NCBI GenBank assembly: GCA_963978545.1 | Contig: OZ021724.1 | Span: 27,765,933 to 27,829,932 of the forward strand | DNA: 64,000 nucleotides | Direction of reading: 5' to 3' | Origin: Linyphia triangularis | Taxonomy: Eukaryota > Arthropoda > Arachnida > Araneae > Linyphiidae | Shown: piece by piece, positions 11,232 through 23,400 of the stretch | Layout: the number at the start of each line of letters is the position of its first letter | How positions within the stretch are numbered: the stretch's first letter is position 1 | The notes under the pieces: model-generated | The model's database searches: none | Seen by the model: only the letters and a program-made list of their open reading frames with translations | What the model was told of the DNA's origin: nothing | Translations under genes and position numbers: made by a program

Positions 11232-11460
11232 ATCATGTTTATTTTAATTTAGTTTCATTTTGTCTGAACTTTTGTGACAATTTTATTTTGTTTTTGTTAT
11301 CAATTGATGACTTGCAATATGCACAATCAACTTTTATGGTTGTAAATATTGGTAAGTATGCGTTGCATAGTACATGGAAGTTGTATTACGAAAATCGATT
11401 ACATTTAATTCAAAATCTGAGCAATTTCGTTCAATGTCTAAACTTTTACATCGCAGTGTA

Positions 11461-12039
11461 AATATGATTGAGATCATCAATAAAAAAATTAATAGCATGA
11501 GTATTAAGAACAAGATTTAGTGATAAAACCGACTGCCGTAATGATGATATAAACGACTATTACCGTAATAGTAGAGATAAGTAATATTTAACACATTTCG
11601 AGAAATAATTGTTTTACTTTATTGTTACTTTATGCATTTAGTAAACTCTCAATATATCTATTCTTTAGAGTAACAATTTTCTCAAAATTAATACATTCAA
11701 GCCCTTTATATGCTACTGAGTAGCAAAGCTCCCTCTTCGTATTTTCCGATTCCTTATGCATTGAATACTTAAAATAATATGGAACAAAACTGCATTATTC
11801 AGTGAAAGAATATAGTCGAAATATGAATGTTTCATGAGAATTTACAAAGTTTACAATATTTTTGGAAATTTTCTAGAATGTATTTTAGAGGAGATATTTT
11901 ACTACTGGCAACACCATTCAGAATATGCATTACAAAATGCCTCCTACTAATATAAAAGCATCCTAAAATATGCACCATTCACATAAAATGTCATTGGATA
12001 ATTTATACAGTAAATCATTGTAATGAAACTGTACAAGCA
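11461..12039. other. AT-rich stretch, nothing recognised
   Basis: No open frame, repeat or RNA that I can support. Confidence 0.45.
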
Positions 12040-12560
12040 ATAGTGGTTACAAATAGTAAAACAGCATTAACTTTTGCCTGCAATATAATTTAATCCCTAG
12101 TTACTTGCATAAATTTGCATATGAATTGCTATTGGTGCTTAATACACAGTGGCATCAACATACGTTTACAATTCATATGTTAATTACATGACTTATTTAT
12201 TTCCATTACCATACAAATGCAACTCTTATTATAGTTCATAAACGAAGCACTATTGATAAGCTATTCCGCCAACAAAACCAACTCAGACCAATTAACAACT
12301 AAAACATTAAGCAAGTTGAAGTCAAGACAATAAAATTTCCCTACATGACATAATGTTTCTCGAACTAGTAATGATTCAACCAGAATGCGTTAAGCCTCGA
12401 TAACATTGTTGATGCAGTCTTCAAATAAACAATAGGCCTTAGACGCATATAATATGCATACGTCATCACTCAAAAGGAGTTGTTAAGCTACGGATAATAA
12501 CTCCCAACTCTTTCACAAGTCAGATCAGTGCAGTTCGAAGCCCCCCAAATAAAGCACCTT
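12040..12560. promoter_or_regulatory. Candidate non-coding regulatory island with POU octamer
   Basis: Complexity is higher than in the flanks. ATTTGCAT (12113-12120) is an octamer on the minus strand, sitting in TTGCATAAATTTGCATATGAAT. Several TTAAT/TAATTA cores and GCATATAATATGCATACGTCATCA, a nested palindrome with a CRE-like half, follow to 12470. No coding frame. The regulatory role is inference. Confidence 0.25.
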
Positions 12561-13420
12561 TCACATTATCTAAGATATTTAATGCCAAGAGGTCTTTATT
12601 TCATGATTACCATTGAAAATTAAAGCTCTTCTCGTTAGGTTTTAGCATTGCACTAAATTCGATAATTAATATTTATGATTCAGTAATTTTGTGCGTGTGT
12701 GACAAGTGTTCAATTGGTTTGTTTATGATAACGAAGATGCATATTTACTCTGTGTATTTCCAGATTAAATACTGAATATAAATGTGCACTGGATGTCGAG
12801 TAATTATTAAATTCTGGTAATTATGCAGCAAAGTTGCAATTGTTTTTATTTTTATCGCATCGGTGCTTATAACAACACGTTTAGAAATGTCGTACGCGTG
12901 TAATCGTGTAGAATTAAGTTAGATTGAGTTGAATCATGATGAGGCATCGACTTTTCAAAGATAAACGCCTCGCTTTTGGCTAATTAGATTAAGGAGTTGC
13001 TAGTTATTTTTATTCGGAGCGGATATTTTAACAAGAACATTTATTTTTATATAACATATCAAATATATTCCTTCTAATCTTTTATAAATCAATATGGTTA
13101 CGAAAGAAAATTAAAGATATGATTACAATTATTTTTGTTTACTTCATTAGTATACAAGATTTTTCTTTTATGTATTAAATATATAGAAATGTTAATTGTT
13201 TGTAATTTAATAATATACAAATGTTATTTACAACAAAAGTTAAAATCGTGTAAATAATTTCTTGTAGACTTAGCATATTTTATAGAAGTTGTCAATAGCC
13301 TTTCGAGAAATTAAATACTTACTTATATACTTCACTGCTACATTGGACATATTATTTACTGATGCAATCCATATGCAGACAAATATAAATATGTACAACA
13401 GAATAACATTAAAAATAAGT
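12561..13420. other. AT-rich stretch, nothing recognised
   Basis: AT-rich DNA with one 62-codon frame (13289-13477) of no recognisable content. Confidence 0.45.
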
Positions 13421-13421
13421 T

Positions 13422-13599
13422 ATATATCCTCTAGCGTCTACTTAAATGGACACACTTTTGAATTTTTTACACAATAATTTTTTTTTTTAAGGTCAATTAT
13501 TTTTATGTTATTTGATCCCCAAAAAAGAGAAAAACACACACAAAAAAATGTTAAAAAAAAAAAATCTCCTTGCAAGATCATGTCTCTAGAGGATATATA
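13422..13599. repeat. Short inverted-repeat pair, 178 bp apart end to end
   Basis: ATATATCCTCTAG (13422-13434) and CTAGAGGATATAT (13587-13599) are perfect 13-bp inverted copies around an AT-rich, poly-A/T interior. It may be a very small MITE. No convincing TSD. Confidence 0.4.
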
Positions 13600-13739
13600 A
13601 GAGATCAATGAGGAACTTTCACGTTTTTTGGTTTTATTTTTAAATAAAAGTATAGGAAAAATCATGAAAAACAATACCATTCTTTCAAAAATTTGAGCTC
13701 GGATAGATAGTTAAAAAAATATTTAGTTTTTCACTTTGC

Positions 13740-13920
13740 GATTTAGGCGAAAAAAAGCCACTTTTGCGTGAAACGTCAACGCGCAGATAATGAACCAGTC
13801 TAAAACCTGTTTTAGACGAGGAATGAGTATGGTTTCTCCTTCGTTTTGCGACTTTATCTCTGCGTAACCACGTCACGGTTTTTTTATGCGTTTTTGTTCA
13901 CGTGACTTTCGTTTTGATTT
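13740..13920. other. GC-richer patch with near-perfect hairpin
   Basis: GTCTAAAAC-CT-GTTTTAGAC (13798-13817) has 9-bp perfect arms and a 2-nt centre. The surrounding 150 bp are richer in CpG than the flanks. The function is unknown; the hairpin could be the centre of an older palindromic element. Confidence 0.4.
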
Positions 13921-16630
13921 CGGCTAATTTCAAACTCGATTTTTGATTAATTGAAAACATAAAGATAAAAAATAATTGCACTGCTCAAATATATTCGTTG
14001 GATAACACTAGAAAAAACAAAACAAAAAATATTCATTTTCCTCACTTGTGCAAGTTCCTCATTGGCACATAACAATTGATTTTGATGTACGTTTAAAGAA
14101 TGCCCCTCTCCTTCTCCGTGATCTAACAGGACATTTCCAAACTTTTACCGCCGAGCTTCGAGAGAAACGTACACTACAGCTCAAACCCAATTGTTCATTT
14201 GATAATTTAATTTCAAGAATTACATATTTTTTGCTGATCATTAGAATTTAACATCACAGTATATTTATGAAATTTAAACCTGAATATAAATTTCCTCTGA
14301 TAAAAGTTTTCATTATCACGCAATGGAAATGACCAAGTGATAAAATATAATACTTTTAAAGTTAGGATCTTTAAAATAAAATGCTTTTATAGTTTCAATT
14401 AAGTGAAAGTGAAATCAGTGTATATGAATTAAAATTTAGAGAGCAAATAAATAGAAATACACTCCTAAAATACTTATTTTATGTTCTGTTTCGATACAAA
14501 TATGTAACAGATAGAATTAAGCTTCAAATAAAATTTAAATATATCAATTATTACAAATATTTTAAGCTTCTTTGCATTAAAAGATAAATAATGCAAGTTT
14601 TCATTACGTAATAACCCTTGTTAATTTAATTCTGTCCGAATTTTGTTATATTATATTATGAAACTTGTATTTCATGAGAAACTAAAACTAGCATTTACTA
14701 GAATTTATTTTTATAAAGACTAAGTGCATAGTATCGGGTTAAGTTTAAGTACATTATGAAACATTTTACACCTGCAAAATATGCTTTTCAAAGTTATTAA
14801 GTTTTTATACAGATAATTAGTATCTGTACTATTTTTAAACAGTTGTAAATATATATTTTTGAATATTTTAAAGATAGTTTTTTTTTATGTGTACAATCTA
14901 TTTAAAATGAAATTATTTTTAGTGTGAATACAAAAGTTGCAAATTTATTTTGTAGTATTATTTTTAAAATAATTATATTATATTACATGCATTCGTCTCA
15001 ATCTTATTTCCTTCTCTTCATGAATATAGTAAATAGAATTGGACTCTTACACCTTAATTTCATATTTACTTAAATAAAGAACGTCGCAACTTTAAATATT
15101 TGTTGCATTTGGCTTTTATTGAGTCAAAATTGTATTAAATGTAACTAAGAATTATGATGAATATTTTTCTATTGGTAAGAAAATTTGCAATATTTCCAAA
15201 AATTGAACACGTTTTACTAAACTTAATTAATTCGAAATAGTGATATTTCATTTAAATTAGTTAGTCAGAGAATTTTGATAGTGCTATTGAATAAAGGTGA
15301 ATTTAAAAGACTTTTCAAATATATTTCTTCTCTATTATTCTCATCGTCCTGAATGATTACCGTACAATTAACTTTATATAGCAAATAGTAAGTAATTGAA
15401 AGATTTAAATTCAGTATATAAAATTAGCTGATAATATAATTATTAACTCTAATATTTTAAACAATACGACACACTAACTATTAAGTTGAAAGTTAAAAAT
15501 ATTCATTGCTGCAATATCATAAAAATTTCTGAAAATCAAAAAAATACCAGTTCTAGGATAATTATTTAAAAGAAGTAATTCGAATATGCGATTGAATATA
15601 AAAACAAACAGAATTAATAATTTAAATTTTGATGATATTTGCTTTCTAATTTTTCAAAACACATGATAAAAGTTCATGGAAACGACCATTGATTGTTATG
15701 TATTTCAGCCAAATGTCCTACTTTTCCCAAAATGCAAAAACGATGGTTTCAGTTCGTTTTCTGTAATTAATCCTATCAACCTTCACACCACCCTATATTC
15801 GACTACCAGACAAAAATGTACTGGCAAAACATTAATGTATCTAATTGTATTTTTATTACACTATTCCTTCTGCTTAAGGATGAATTAGACAAGAAACTTA
15901 CAAATTTTGTTTCTGAAGTGATAAGGGCTATAATCTAGGCAAATAATGTAATTTAATTTCATAAAAGTAATACTTTAACAATAGCGTAACTTATCTTTGT
16001 CTCAATAGTAGAAAAATTAATATGTTTTCATACAGACTACTACAGAGTGATGCAAAAGTAATAGAAAATTACTGACAGTATACTTTAGGGAAATGGGTTA
16101 TGAAATGTATATTACCGTCATTGTATGGGTGTGGGCATTTTATACAATTACGGATTATTTTCGGCGAAGTAGGAAACATTTCACATTTTACACATTTCTT
16201 TAACATAATTTTGTGTTGTTACTTTGAATTTCCTAACGCAAAGGCTGTTCAAGGGTCATACTACGCTGAAAAGATGTAAAATCAAAATTTATGTCAGTTT
16301 AAAAATGCAATGAAAACAAAGACATTTTGTTTTCTATAACACAATTAATAAATTTTTTATAATTGTGTTTGTATATAAACGTTTTGTACTAATTTAATAT
16401 TTCTCTACACATTCTGAATAAAAGTTTTTTAATTGTACTTCATTATTTTTTCAATACAACATTTGCACTTTTTGAACTGAGGAATGTGTGTCTTTTAAAT
16501 AATTGACTGATCATTACCTTTTTTTCAGACTTTGCCTAAATAGTATTTGTGATTCGATAAAATGTCTATATATTTTATATAATGAGTAAGGAAAGTATAT
16601 AATAATTCTTCTGTATTATACTTTGTTTAA
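13921..16630. other. Long AT-rich stretch without recognised features
   Basis: No gene, RNA or bounded repeat could be supported. Overlapping frames at 14048-14251 on both strands and 15676-15888 lack motifs or splice context. Confidence 0.45.
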
Positions 16631-16632
16631 AA

Positions 16633-16682
16633 CGCCCAGCATTCTGTAAAATCCCTATAGGTATTCTATAAAATGCTGACGT
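16633..16682. repeat. Imperfect palindrome of about 46 bp
   Basis: CAGCATTCTGTAAAATCCC (from 16637) faces the inverted copy of CAGCATTTTATAGAATACC around a CCTATAGG centre, with about four mismatches in 21 paired positions. It could be a solo foldback or the fused ends of a deleted transposon. Confidence 0.6.
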
Positions 16683-17000
16683 TTCTTACATTGCCGGTAA
16701 CAAACAAACTACAAAAAATAGTGTTTTGTTCCACATGTGCTGCTGATTTCAGAAACAAATGCCAAGCGGCTATGTAATAAAACTTAATTACGAAAAAGCG
16801 AAATGTGGTTAAGGAGCCATCTTATGCCTCCCCCTCCCCATCACAAAAAGAAAATTATTTTTAAAAAAATGCCTTCTTTTCCATAATAAAGGCATTATCC
16901 TTCATAGTTTATCAATTTTTGAATTTCTTGTTACTCTTGCATCACCCCTGTACATTCACGGTGGATAAGATCTCTAACAATGCATTTTTATTTCTACCCT
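16683..17000. other. Transition stretch, nothing recognised
   Basis: AT-rich with a C-rich patch around 16830. No feature supported. Confidence 0.4.
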
Positions 17001-17345
17001 ACCCCTCTTTTCACGATACCTCGTACCTGCCAACAATTCTGCTCAATGAAGATAACAATGAAAAGGAAACTCCATGTTCCAAGGCATAAAAGCCCGCCAA
17101 AATGAGTCGATACAATTCGGGGAAGGCTGCGGTCGTCTGCTTATCTTAATACTCTAATGATTTCTGGCACTTTTTGAGATGTTTCAGGTGGCAACACGGG
17201 ATAATTAGATATTGCAAAGGAAGGAATGGCAACATAACATTAAGCCACATTTTCTTTGTTCTCTGGCACACTCGACGATGTGGAATATTCATGCAAATCG
17301 AAAGATAGTTTAGGGCAAGAGATTGCGGAATTGATTGAAATACTA
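17000..17345. promoter_or_regulatory. GC-richer island with SOX- and POU-type sites
   Basis: AACAATG (17054-17060) and CTTTGTT (17254-17260) fit SOX sites and ATGCAAAT (17291-17298) is a perfect octamer; GGATAATTAG is homeodomain-like. They cluster in about 250 bp that stand out from AT-rich flanks and encode nothing obvious. Enhancer-like, by inference. Confidence 0.3.
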
Positions 17346-18962
17346 AAGGAACTGTGTTTCAGTGTTGCAAATCGAATATATTATGGTAATAAAAAATATA
17401 AGTGTGTGAGAATAAAGCGATGAAATATTCATATTTTGAAAGAAAACATTCATTTGGTGATGTATTTTTTATTGTGGTTTAGAGAATATTAAGAGGAAAC
17501 TTTGAATGGTTAAACAGTTAATCAGGTACTTAGATTATTAGATTGTCTATAAATATAACTCGAAAAATGTGTGTTATTTATAATGGTATGGAACAATGGC
17601 AAAATTTATAAAGAATAATATACATTCTTCAGTTTACTACACATTATGTTAAGGCAAGACGAAAGGTAAGAATTATTTGTAGCATTTAGAAACTCACTGG
17701 TAAAAAGACAACTACATGGTAAAAAGTTTTATGTAAGTAAAATTAACATAGTATTGTTTTATTAAGCATTCTTCTAAAAGGTAGCTTTTTAAATTTTCAA
17801 ATTTATAAATTTCTTCTACATTGTTTTTATTTTCCACACTTCTGTTTGCGATAGATTTAGGTAATTCTTCCTTAAACAACATCAGTGCACTTAACACTTA
17901 TTATGTATTTAAATGCAGCACCAGAAGTACAGTTGATTTTGAAATGATTCGAATACTAAGACAACGACTGATTTCTCCTTTTCTACTGATATATTTGAGT
18001 ATAATTTTTGACGAGTAGAATTTTAGGGAAATATGCTTTTCTAACACAAAAAAAAAATTACCACTAAACCAGCTTATCCATCAAGTTATAACACTTATAG
18101 GAGCATGATGTAACACGGAGAAAACATTAGAAGAAATTGCTTTTTTTACCTACTTGAGTGGCAACTATATCCATTTAATATTCTTATCTACATCATCTAC
18201 AAAGAGTCATCAGAATCGCAATTCTGACACCGAATATTATTTGGAAAATTATTTTCATAAGCCGAATATTATTTTGGAATAACATTTTATATCCTTTTTT
18301 GTACATTATCCCGAAGTATCAAATATATATCTAATTTCCTAACCTCGGGAAAGGCGATATATTCAAGATAAACGCAGTTACGTTTTCCGAATTTCAATAA
18401 CGTGTTGATGGTGTTTCAATACATAAAATTTTAAACAGAAATCCTTTAAATGAAAACTATAAGCGTGTGTTTTTTCCGTGGAAACACATTCCACCTGATT
18501 TTTAAACATCCTTACATTTTTAATGCAGCTTAAATCTTTTATCATACAAATTTAAGAAATATGGATGTCTCTTGAAAATATATTTCATTTCCAGGTAAAA
18601 GTTATTTTAATAAAGAATGTTTGCTTTTTTTCTGGAAGGGGACAAAAAGAATTTCAAATTTATATCATAACATAGACTCAGTGCCAAAAACCGAAAAAAA
18701 TATATTTAATATTTAATCATGGAATGAGGAATTTATTTATTGCTTTATTCTGTGAAATACATAATTAAATATATTTTCTATTTCTTTTCGTATTGTAGTT
18801 TTGAAATATAGTACCTTTAATTTGCATAGATTTGTATTGTCTTGCATAGTTATACAAATTTATGTTGATCCATCATTCAAAGGTAGAATTCCAATTCGTT
18901 ATTTGGATTTGAGAACAAAAGGTTTAAAAAATTTTGGGTTGAATGAAGATTAAAGCTGAATA

Positions 18963-18965
<3 letters not shown>
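17346..18965. other. AT-rich stretch, nothing recognised
   Basis: The opposing small frames at 17712-18018 overlap each other and show no motif. Confidence 0.45.

Positions 18966-18998
<33 letters not shown>
18966..18998. repeat. (T)33 homopolymer
   Basis: An uninterrupted T run, the longest homopolymer in the window. It could be the poly-A tail of a retroposed sequence on the minus strand, but no donor sequence is recognisable upstream. Confidence 0.9.
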
Positions 18999-18999
<1 letters not shown>

Positions 19000-19501
19000 A
19001 GTTATGGCTTGAATATTGTTGTTGTAACAAAATAATTTTGACACGACTTTATGAAAACTTTCAAATAAATCAATTCAAAAGTAAAATTTAAATAAACATT
19101 TTAAAAATAGTATTTCTTTTTTTATGAAACCATACATTGGAAACGATTAGTTGATCGCTATTAATTATTAATATATTTGCTATCGATTTCAATTGTAACG
19201 CAGTTAAGTTTTATAAAATGTATCTTTTTATGATTAAAATACCTAACTTATAACAATAAATGATACCCAATCAAATTAGTTTGAACAATTAATGTAAATA
19301 AAATGTGCGAAATCTATAAATAACGTTCGAACACAAGAGTTCTCCCACAGTAACTGCATTAGAAATTAATATCCTGGCACAAAGTTGACATATAGAATTA
19401 GTACTTGCATATTTGGGGATTATATTTTCTTTCCCTGTTTTTTAACAAACTCGCCAATTTGGTTACATTAAAAAAAAAAACTTTCAATTAGCAGGTTTTG
19501 G

Positions 19502-20030
19502 GTATTTACGTATTATCCCGTCGACCGTTGCTGAACTTTTTTGTTGGTGAAAAAACGTTTGCCAATTGTTAAATTTATTTCCTGTAGCCAAAATTTTTTA
19601 CAAAACTGAATGAACTATTTATAAAAAATAAAAAAATAATATTCATTGATTGCGTAAATACATCATGCACTGTGGTCCGTTAAATTGAAATTTGTGTCTT
19701 TTGGAAGAGTACTTCAAAAACATTAGTAAATTCTCTCAATCACACTGTATAATTGGAAATGCAATTAAAAGTGTCTAGTATAATATAAATTCAAAGAATA
19801 AAGTTTTCAACCAATCCAATAGTTCGGGTTGACGACCGTCAGCAAAAAAGGGCGTCAACGATCGAATAAACAAAAAGACATGTGAGAATGCCAGGTGGGA
19901 AATACGTCATGGCCTGGTACTCAATAAATGACAAAGTTTATATTATCATTTTGGCAACAGAAAAGAAATTCAACAAGTGGCGAACTCTTTGTTACGAAAA
20001 AAAAAAATCGACGGGATAATAAGTAAATAC
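19502..20030. mobile_element. MITE with GTATTTACGTATTATCCCGTCGAC termini, copy 2 (529 bp)
   Basis: GTATTTACGTATTATCCC (19502-) is mirrored by GGGATAATAAGTAAATAC (to 20030), with GTCGA/TCGAC continuing inward on both sides; one mismatch in the outer 23 bp. It shares the GGCGAACTCTTTGTTA right interior with copy 1 at 8519-8753 but is more than twice as long, so one has a deletion or the other an insertion. No transposase. Confidence 0.8.
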
Positions 20031-20574
20031 CAATTTTTATCATCATATTGTTACGAATTTTGTCAGAGAAAATGACAACACAGCTTAACAAAGTAACACT
20101 GATTATTTATCCTTATTAAATGCTCTTTGTACAACAACAAGCTCACTACCAAAATTTGACAGAAATAAAGACAACGATCACACAACGTCAAACATAACGA
20201 TAATTCAGACTCCACAGAAATAAGCGCTGAGCTCCTTTCAATACAGCTTTAAATCTCCAACCGAATCAAATTTCATTTCACGGTAGTATTTATATCCTCT
20301 CTTGCGAACTTTCACGAAAGATCCCTGAAATCCCATCCGGTGATCAACAAGCGTCGGAAACACCTCAAAATTTCTTGATTAACTCCTATCCCGTCGCCAG
20401 CATTATCAATACAAATTATCGATGCTAATAAATAAATTTAAGAAAATAGAAAGAACAAGAAATATATGAGTTACAGTTGCATATAGCAATATTGCACAAC
20501 AATACATATCCTTTTGCAGGACCTTTAGAGTCATTATATGTAACTCCCCGAATTTTAATGCTACGTATCTAAAC
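20031..20574. other. Moderately complex intergenic stretch
   Basis: More balanced composition between about 20060 and 20420, but no open frame, RNA fold or repeat boundary that I can defend. Confidence 0.35.
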
Positions 20575-21062
20575 TAGAGGTCGGAAATATCGATCAAAAT
20601 AAATATCGATACAATATCGTTGCATCGATAAAATATCGATACCTGATTTTTTTTTTAATTTGATTTTCAATTTTGCCAGAAACAAAGTTTATCGGTGCAA
20701 ATTTCTACTTTTCATGATTGCTTTTTTGTAAGGTGACTACTTTTTCAACTGAAATGGATCGATAATAAAAAAAAAAAATTATATTTTTTGCTTAATTGGT
20801 GCAGTGATTTTAAGGAAAATTTAGATAATTTTCAATAGCTTTTAAGTGTATGGAAAATATTGAATATTGGTGCCATTTTAACTATCTCTCAACCAAATAA
20901 AGAAAATTGGAAAAACACATGGAATTACAAAACGATCAACAAAAAACAAAAAATATTTGAAAATATCGATATATCGGTGACTTTTATCGATATATTTACT
21001 ATCGATATTTTTTTAGAAATATCGACAAAAATATAATCGTATCGATATATCGCAGACCTCTA
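20575..21062. mobile_element. Non-autonomous hAT-like element with ATCGATA subterminal motifs
   Basis: TAGAGGTCGGAAATATCGA at the left mirrors TATCGATATATCGCAGACCTCTA at the right; the perfect part is TAGAGGTC/GACCTCTA. Within 110 bp of each end the motif TATCGATA or a variant occurs four or more times, while the centre has none. hAT elements commonly start with a (T/C)A(G)AGG-type TIR and carry repeated subterminal motifs that bind the transposase BED finger. No clear 8-bp TSD remains (ATCTAAAC left, AACCTTAT right), so the superfamily call rests on the ends and motif layout. Confidence 0.6.
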
Positions 21063-21229
21063 AACCTTATTTCATGATATCATGAACCATAAATCCATAA
21101 CATCGATCCCATTTTCATCTTAGAACCCACACCATAAACACTCCACTATCAAGTATCCACTACCATTTTAATATAATCGTCAAACCCAACCGCAATAACA
21201 ACAATCACACCCACCACTTTCAAAACCAA
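21063..21229. other. A/C-rich stretch
   Basis: Strand-asymmetric, with many A and C, including CACCCACC-like words. No feature supported. Confidence 0.4.
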
Positions 21230-21670
21230 ACGCCCCAAAAGAAAACCCATCGGGACCCAAAATCCCAGCTTATTACTAAGTCAATCACCACGGGACACAG
21301 ACAACTCAACCCACCGCAAGGTTTCCCCAATTAATAACAGTGCCTCTCGAGGATTCCCTGCTTCTAAAGCTAGATTAATTAAGTGGGGCAAGCTTACTCG
21401 AAATTTATGAGTAAATATTTTCATCCCGGATTAAAAGTTCAATGCCAAGCTGGTATTGTGTCTCAATTCGCTGGCAGGATCAGGGAGGGGAAGTCTTTAT
21501 TCTGAGGGGTCTTATCTAGGACGACCGCAAGGAGATTTTGGCATGGCTTTAGTTATCTTGGAATCGGAATGCTGTCTCTGATAATTCGTCTCGCTTTGTT
21601 CGAGTGATTCTCTGAAATTCGATCAGATTAAATCGTATTCCTTTTAGGATTGTAGTTTCGCCGTACCTTT
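21230..21670. promoter_or_regulatory. GC-richer island with homeodomain-like sites
   Basis: A block of normal complexity amid AT-rich DNA. It contains GATTAATTAAGTGG (about 21372-21385; paired TAAT plus an NK2-like AAGTG), CCAATTAATAACA and several GGGA/CCC runs. No frame of useful length. Candidate conserved non-coding element by inference. Confidence 0.3.
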
Positions 21671-22480
21671 TTAAGTTAATGCTTCCTTTTGAATGATGTA
21701 CTATATTTCTTTGTGTTACTGAATAGTATCATAGAAACTATTTTAATTAAGTAAATTATCTACTCGCAATACCTCACAAGCTAATTAAGTAAGCATCGCT
21801 TCCAAGTAATAGAATTTAGCCACCAAGGAAATAATTGTCTATTTCAAAGTTGGTTGGTTTGCACATGTGCTACATTGTTTTACCATGTCACAACATTGTA
21901 AATTCATTTGTCGTAGTCCTACGGTTACCAGAGAAGGCACATGTTTGCTTTTAATTCATACGAAGTACATTATTGAAATTAAAGTAATATAAAAAATGTC
22001 ATATGTGCACATAAACATTACAATAAATACAACACATTAGAAATAATATTAAAAATTGAAGAGCTCACAATTCTAAAATGTAGATATTAATTTTGGTGTC
22101 AATTTTGTTAACTTTCTAACTTTAAACGTTACACAAAGTTCAATATAATCCAAAAAGTAAAACAGTGTTTATAATTCTAATACCATTTTATCGTTTGGGG
22201 ACTATCGTTGAGGTTTCTATGAACTAATTATGGTAAACTCAAATGCTGCTAAAATCGTCTGAAACACTTTTTTTTTACACTTCAAAAAGTGTATAATGGT
22301 AACGAAAGTTACATAAGAAGAATTTCTAGTTATTCTTTTTTTCTTCTAAGATACTGTTTAATAAAAAAGGTTTTTAAATTGAAAACTTGGCACTTTCTAT
22401 TCTAAGCAAATTCTAAGAAATAGAAAATCATCACGTATGACACAAATAAAATCATTTAAAAATGACTTTGCATTTTCCTT
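21671..22480. other. AT-rich stretch, nothing recognised
   Basis: GTTGGTTGG at about 21847 resembles the SINE tail unit but no SINE body follows. Otherwise featureless. Confidence 0.4.
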
Positions 22481-22760
22481 GCGATAAATGTCAAATTTAT
22501 ACCTCTGAGGCATGTAACGTATCTGACGGTGATGTTACTTTCCAAATTATTTTTAAATGACAACTGGAATGACAGCGACAGCTTTTCCGTCCCACAATAA
22601 TTCATCTGGGAGATCCCTTTCTGACAATGGGTCGACAAATCTGCAGATGGAAATCCGAAGAAAAAATCAAGACGACTTCGAAGAAAAGGACGGCTTATTG
22701 GAAAAGATTCCTCGTATCAGATGGTTGGGATATAAGAATGGAAAGAAATAATTCTGGTCG
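22481..22760. other. GC-richer patch with overlapping small frames
   Basis: A 64-codon plus-strand frame (22557-22751, polar, ending in WLGYKNGKK) overlaps a 60-codon minus-strand frame. Neither resembles a family I know or has good splice context. It may be a small exon or a regulatory island; unresolved. Confidence 0.2.
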
Positions 22761-22970
22761 TTGTTGCGACTGCTTTTTGCGCTTTGAAAAACTTTGATCA
22801 GTTTTTAATTTATAGTGATAACATTGAGAAATTGATTGAAATATGTATTGCATTGTAGGGTAGTATTGTGTAAACCAGATCAGTGCAGAAAAGCATTATA
22901 CTGTAGAGAAGAGTACAATATTGTATATTATAATTCTGTACTGTACAGTATAGTTCTGAATTGTATAATA

Positions 22971-23400
22971 CTATAAGAATAATAATAATACAATAATAAT
23001 AATAATACAATAATATTAATAATACAATAATAATAATACAATGCAATAATAATACTAATACTAATAATACTAATAATACTACTAGTAATACTAATACTAA
23101 TAATACTACTAGTAATACTAATACTAATAATACTACTAGTAATACTAATACTAATAATACTACTAGTAATACTAATACTAATAATACTACTAGTAATACT
23201 AATACTAATAATACTAATTCTAATACTACTAAAACTATTAATACTAATGCTAATAATACTAATACTAATAATACTACTACTAATACTAATAATACTACTA
23301 ATACTAATACTAACAATACTAATACTAACAATACTAATACTAATAATACTAATACTAATAATACTACTAATAGTGCTAGTAATACTAATACAGTACAGTA
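22971..23400. repeat. AAT/ACT trinucleotide satellite with 27-bp higher-order unit
   Basis: The whole stretch is built from AAT and ACT triplets. Between about 23085 and 23215 the triplets are organised in a 27-bp period marked by an ACTAGT in each unit (ACTAGTAATACTAATACTAA...), roughly five copies. Flanks carry ACAGTACAGTATAG-type pentamer repeats. The long frames this creates on both strands (LVLV- and ISIS-like) are artefacts of the repeat. Confidence 0.9.

Larger units (their letters stand above)
9820..11460 (+). mobile_element. Decayed Tc1-like transposon, interrupted by a MITE
   Basis: The right end, read inward on the minus strand from 11460, is TACACTGCGATGT then AAAAGTTTAGACATTGAAC, a Tc1-type CACTG terminus next to TA. 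A decayed mirror image, CCAAAGTTTAGACATGAA, starts at about 9836. Between them lies a fragmented transposase in plus orientation. A length of about 1.64 kb is right for Tc1 by chance only, because about 0.55 kb belongs to a foreign insertion and the central catalytic part is deleted. Confidence 0.55.

Noticed and set aside
21845..21856. GTTGGTTGG as another SINE copy
   Set aside because: No SINE body or tRNA-like head follows; only two tail-like units.
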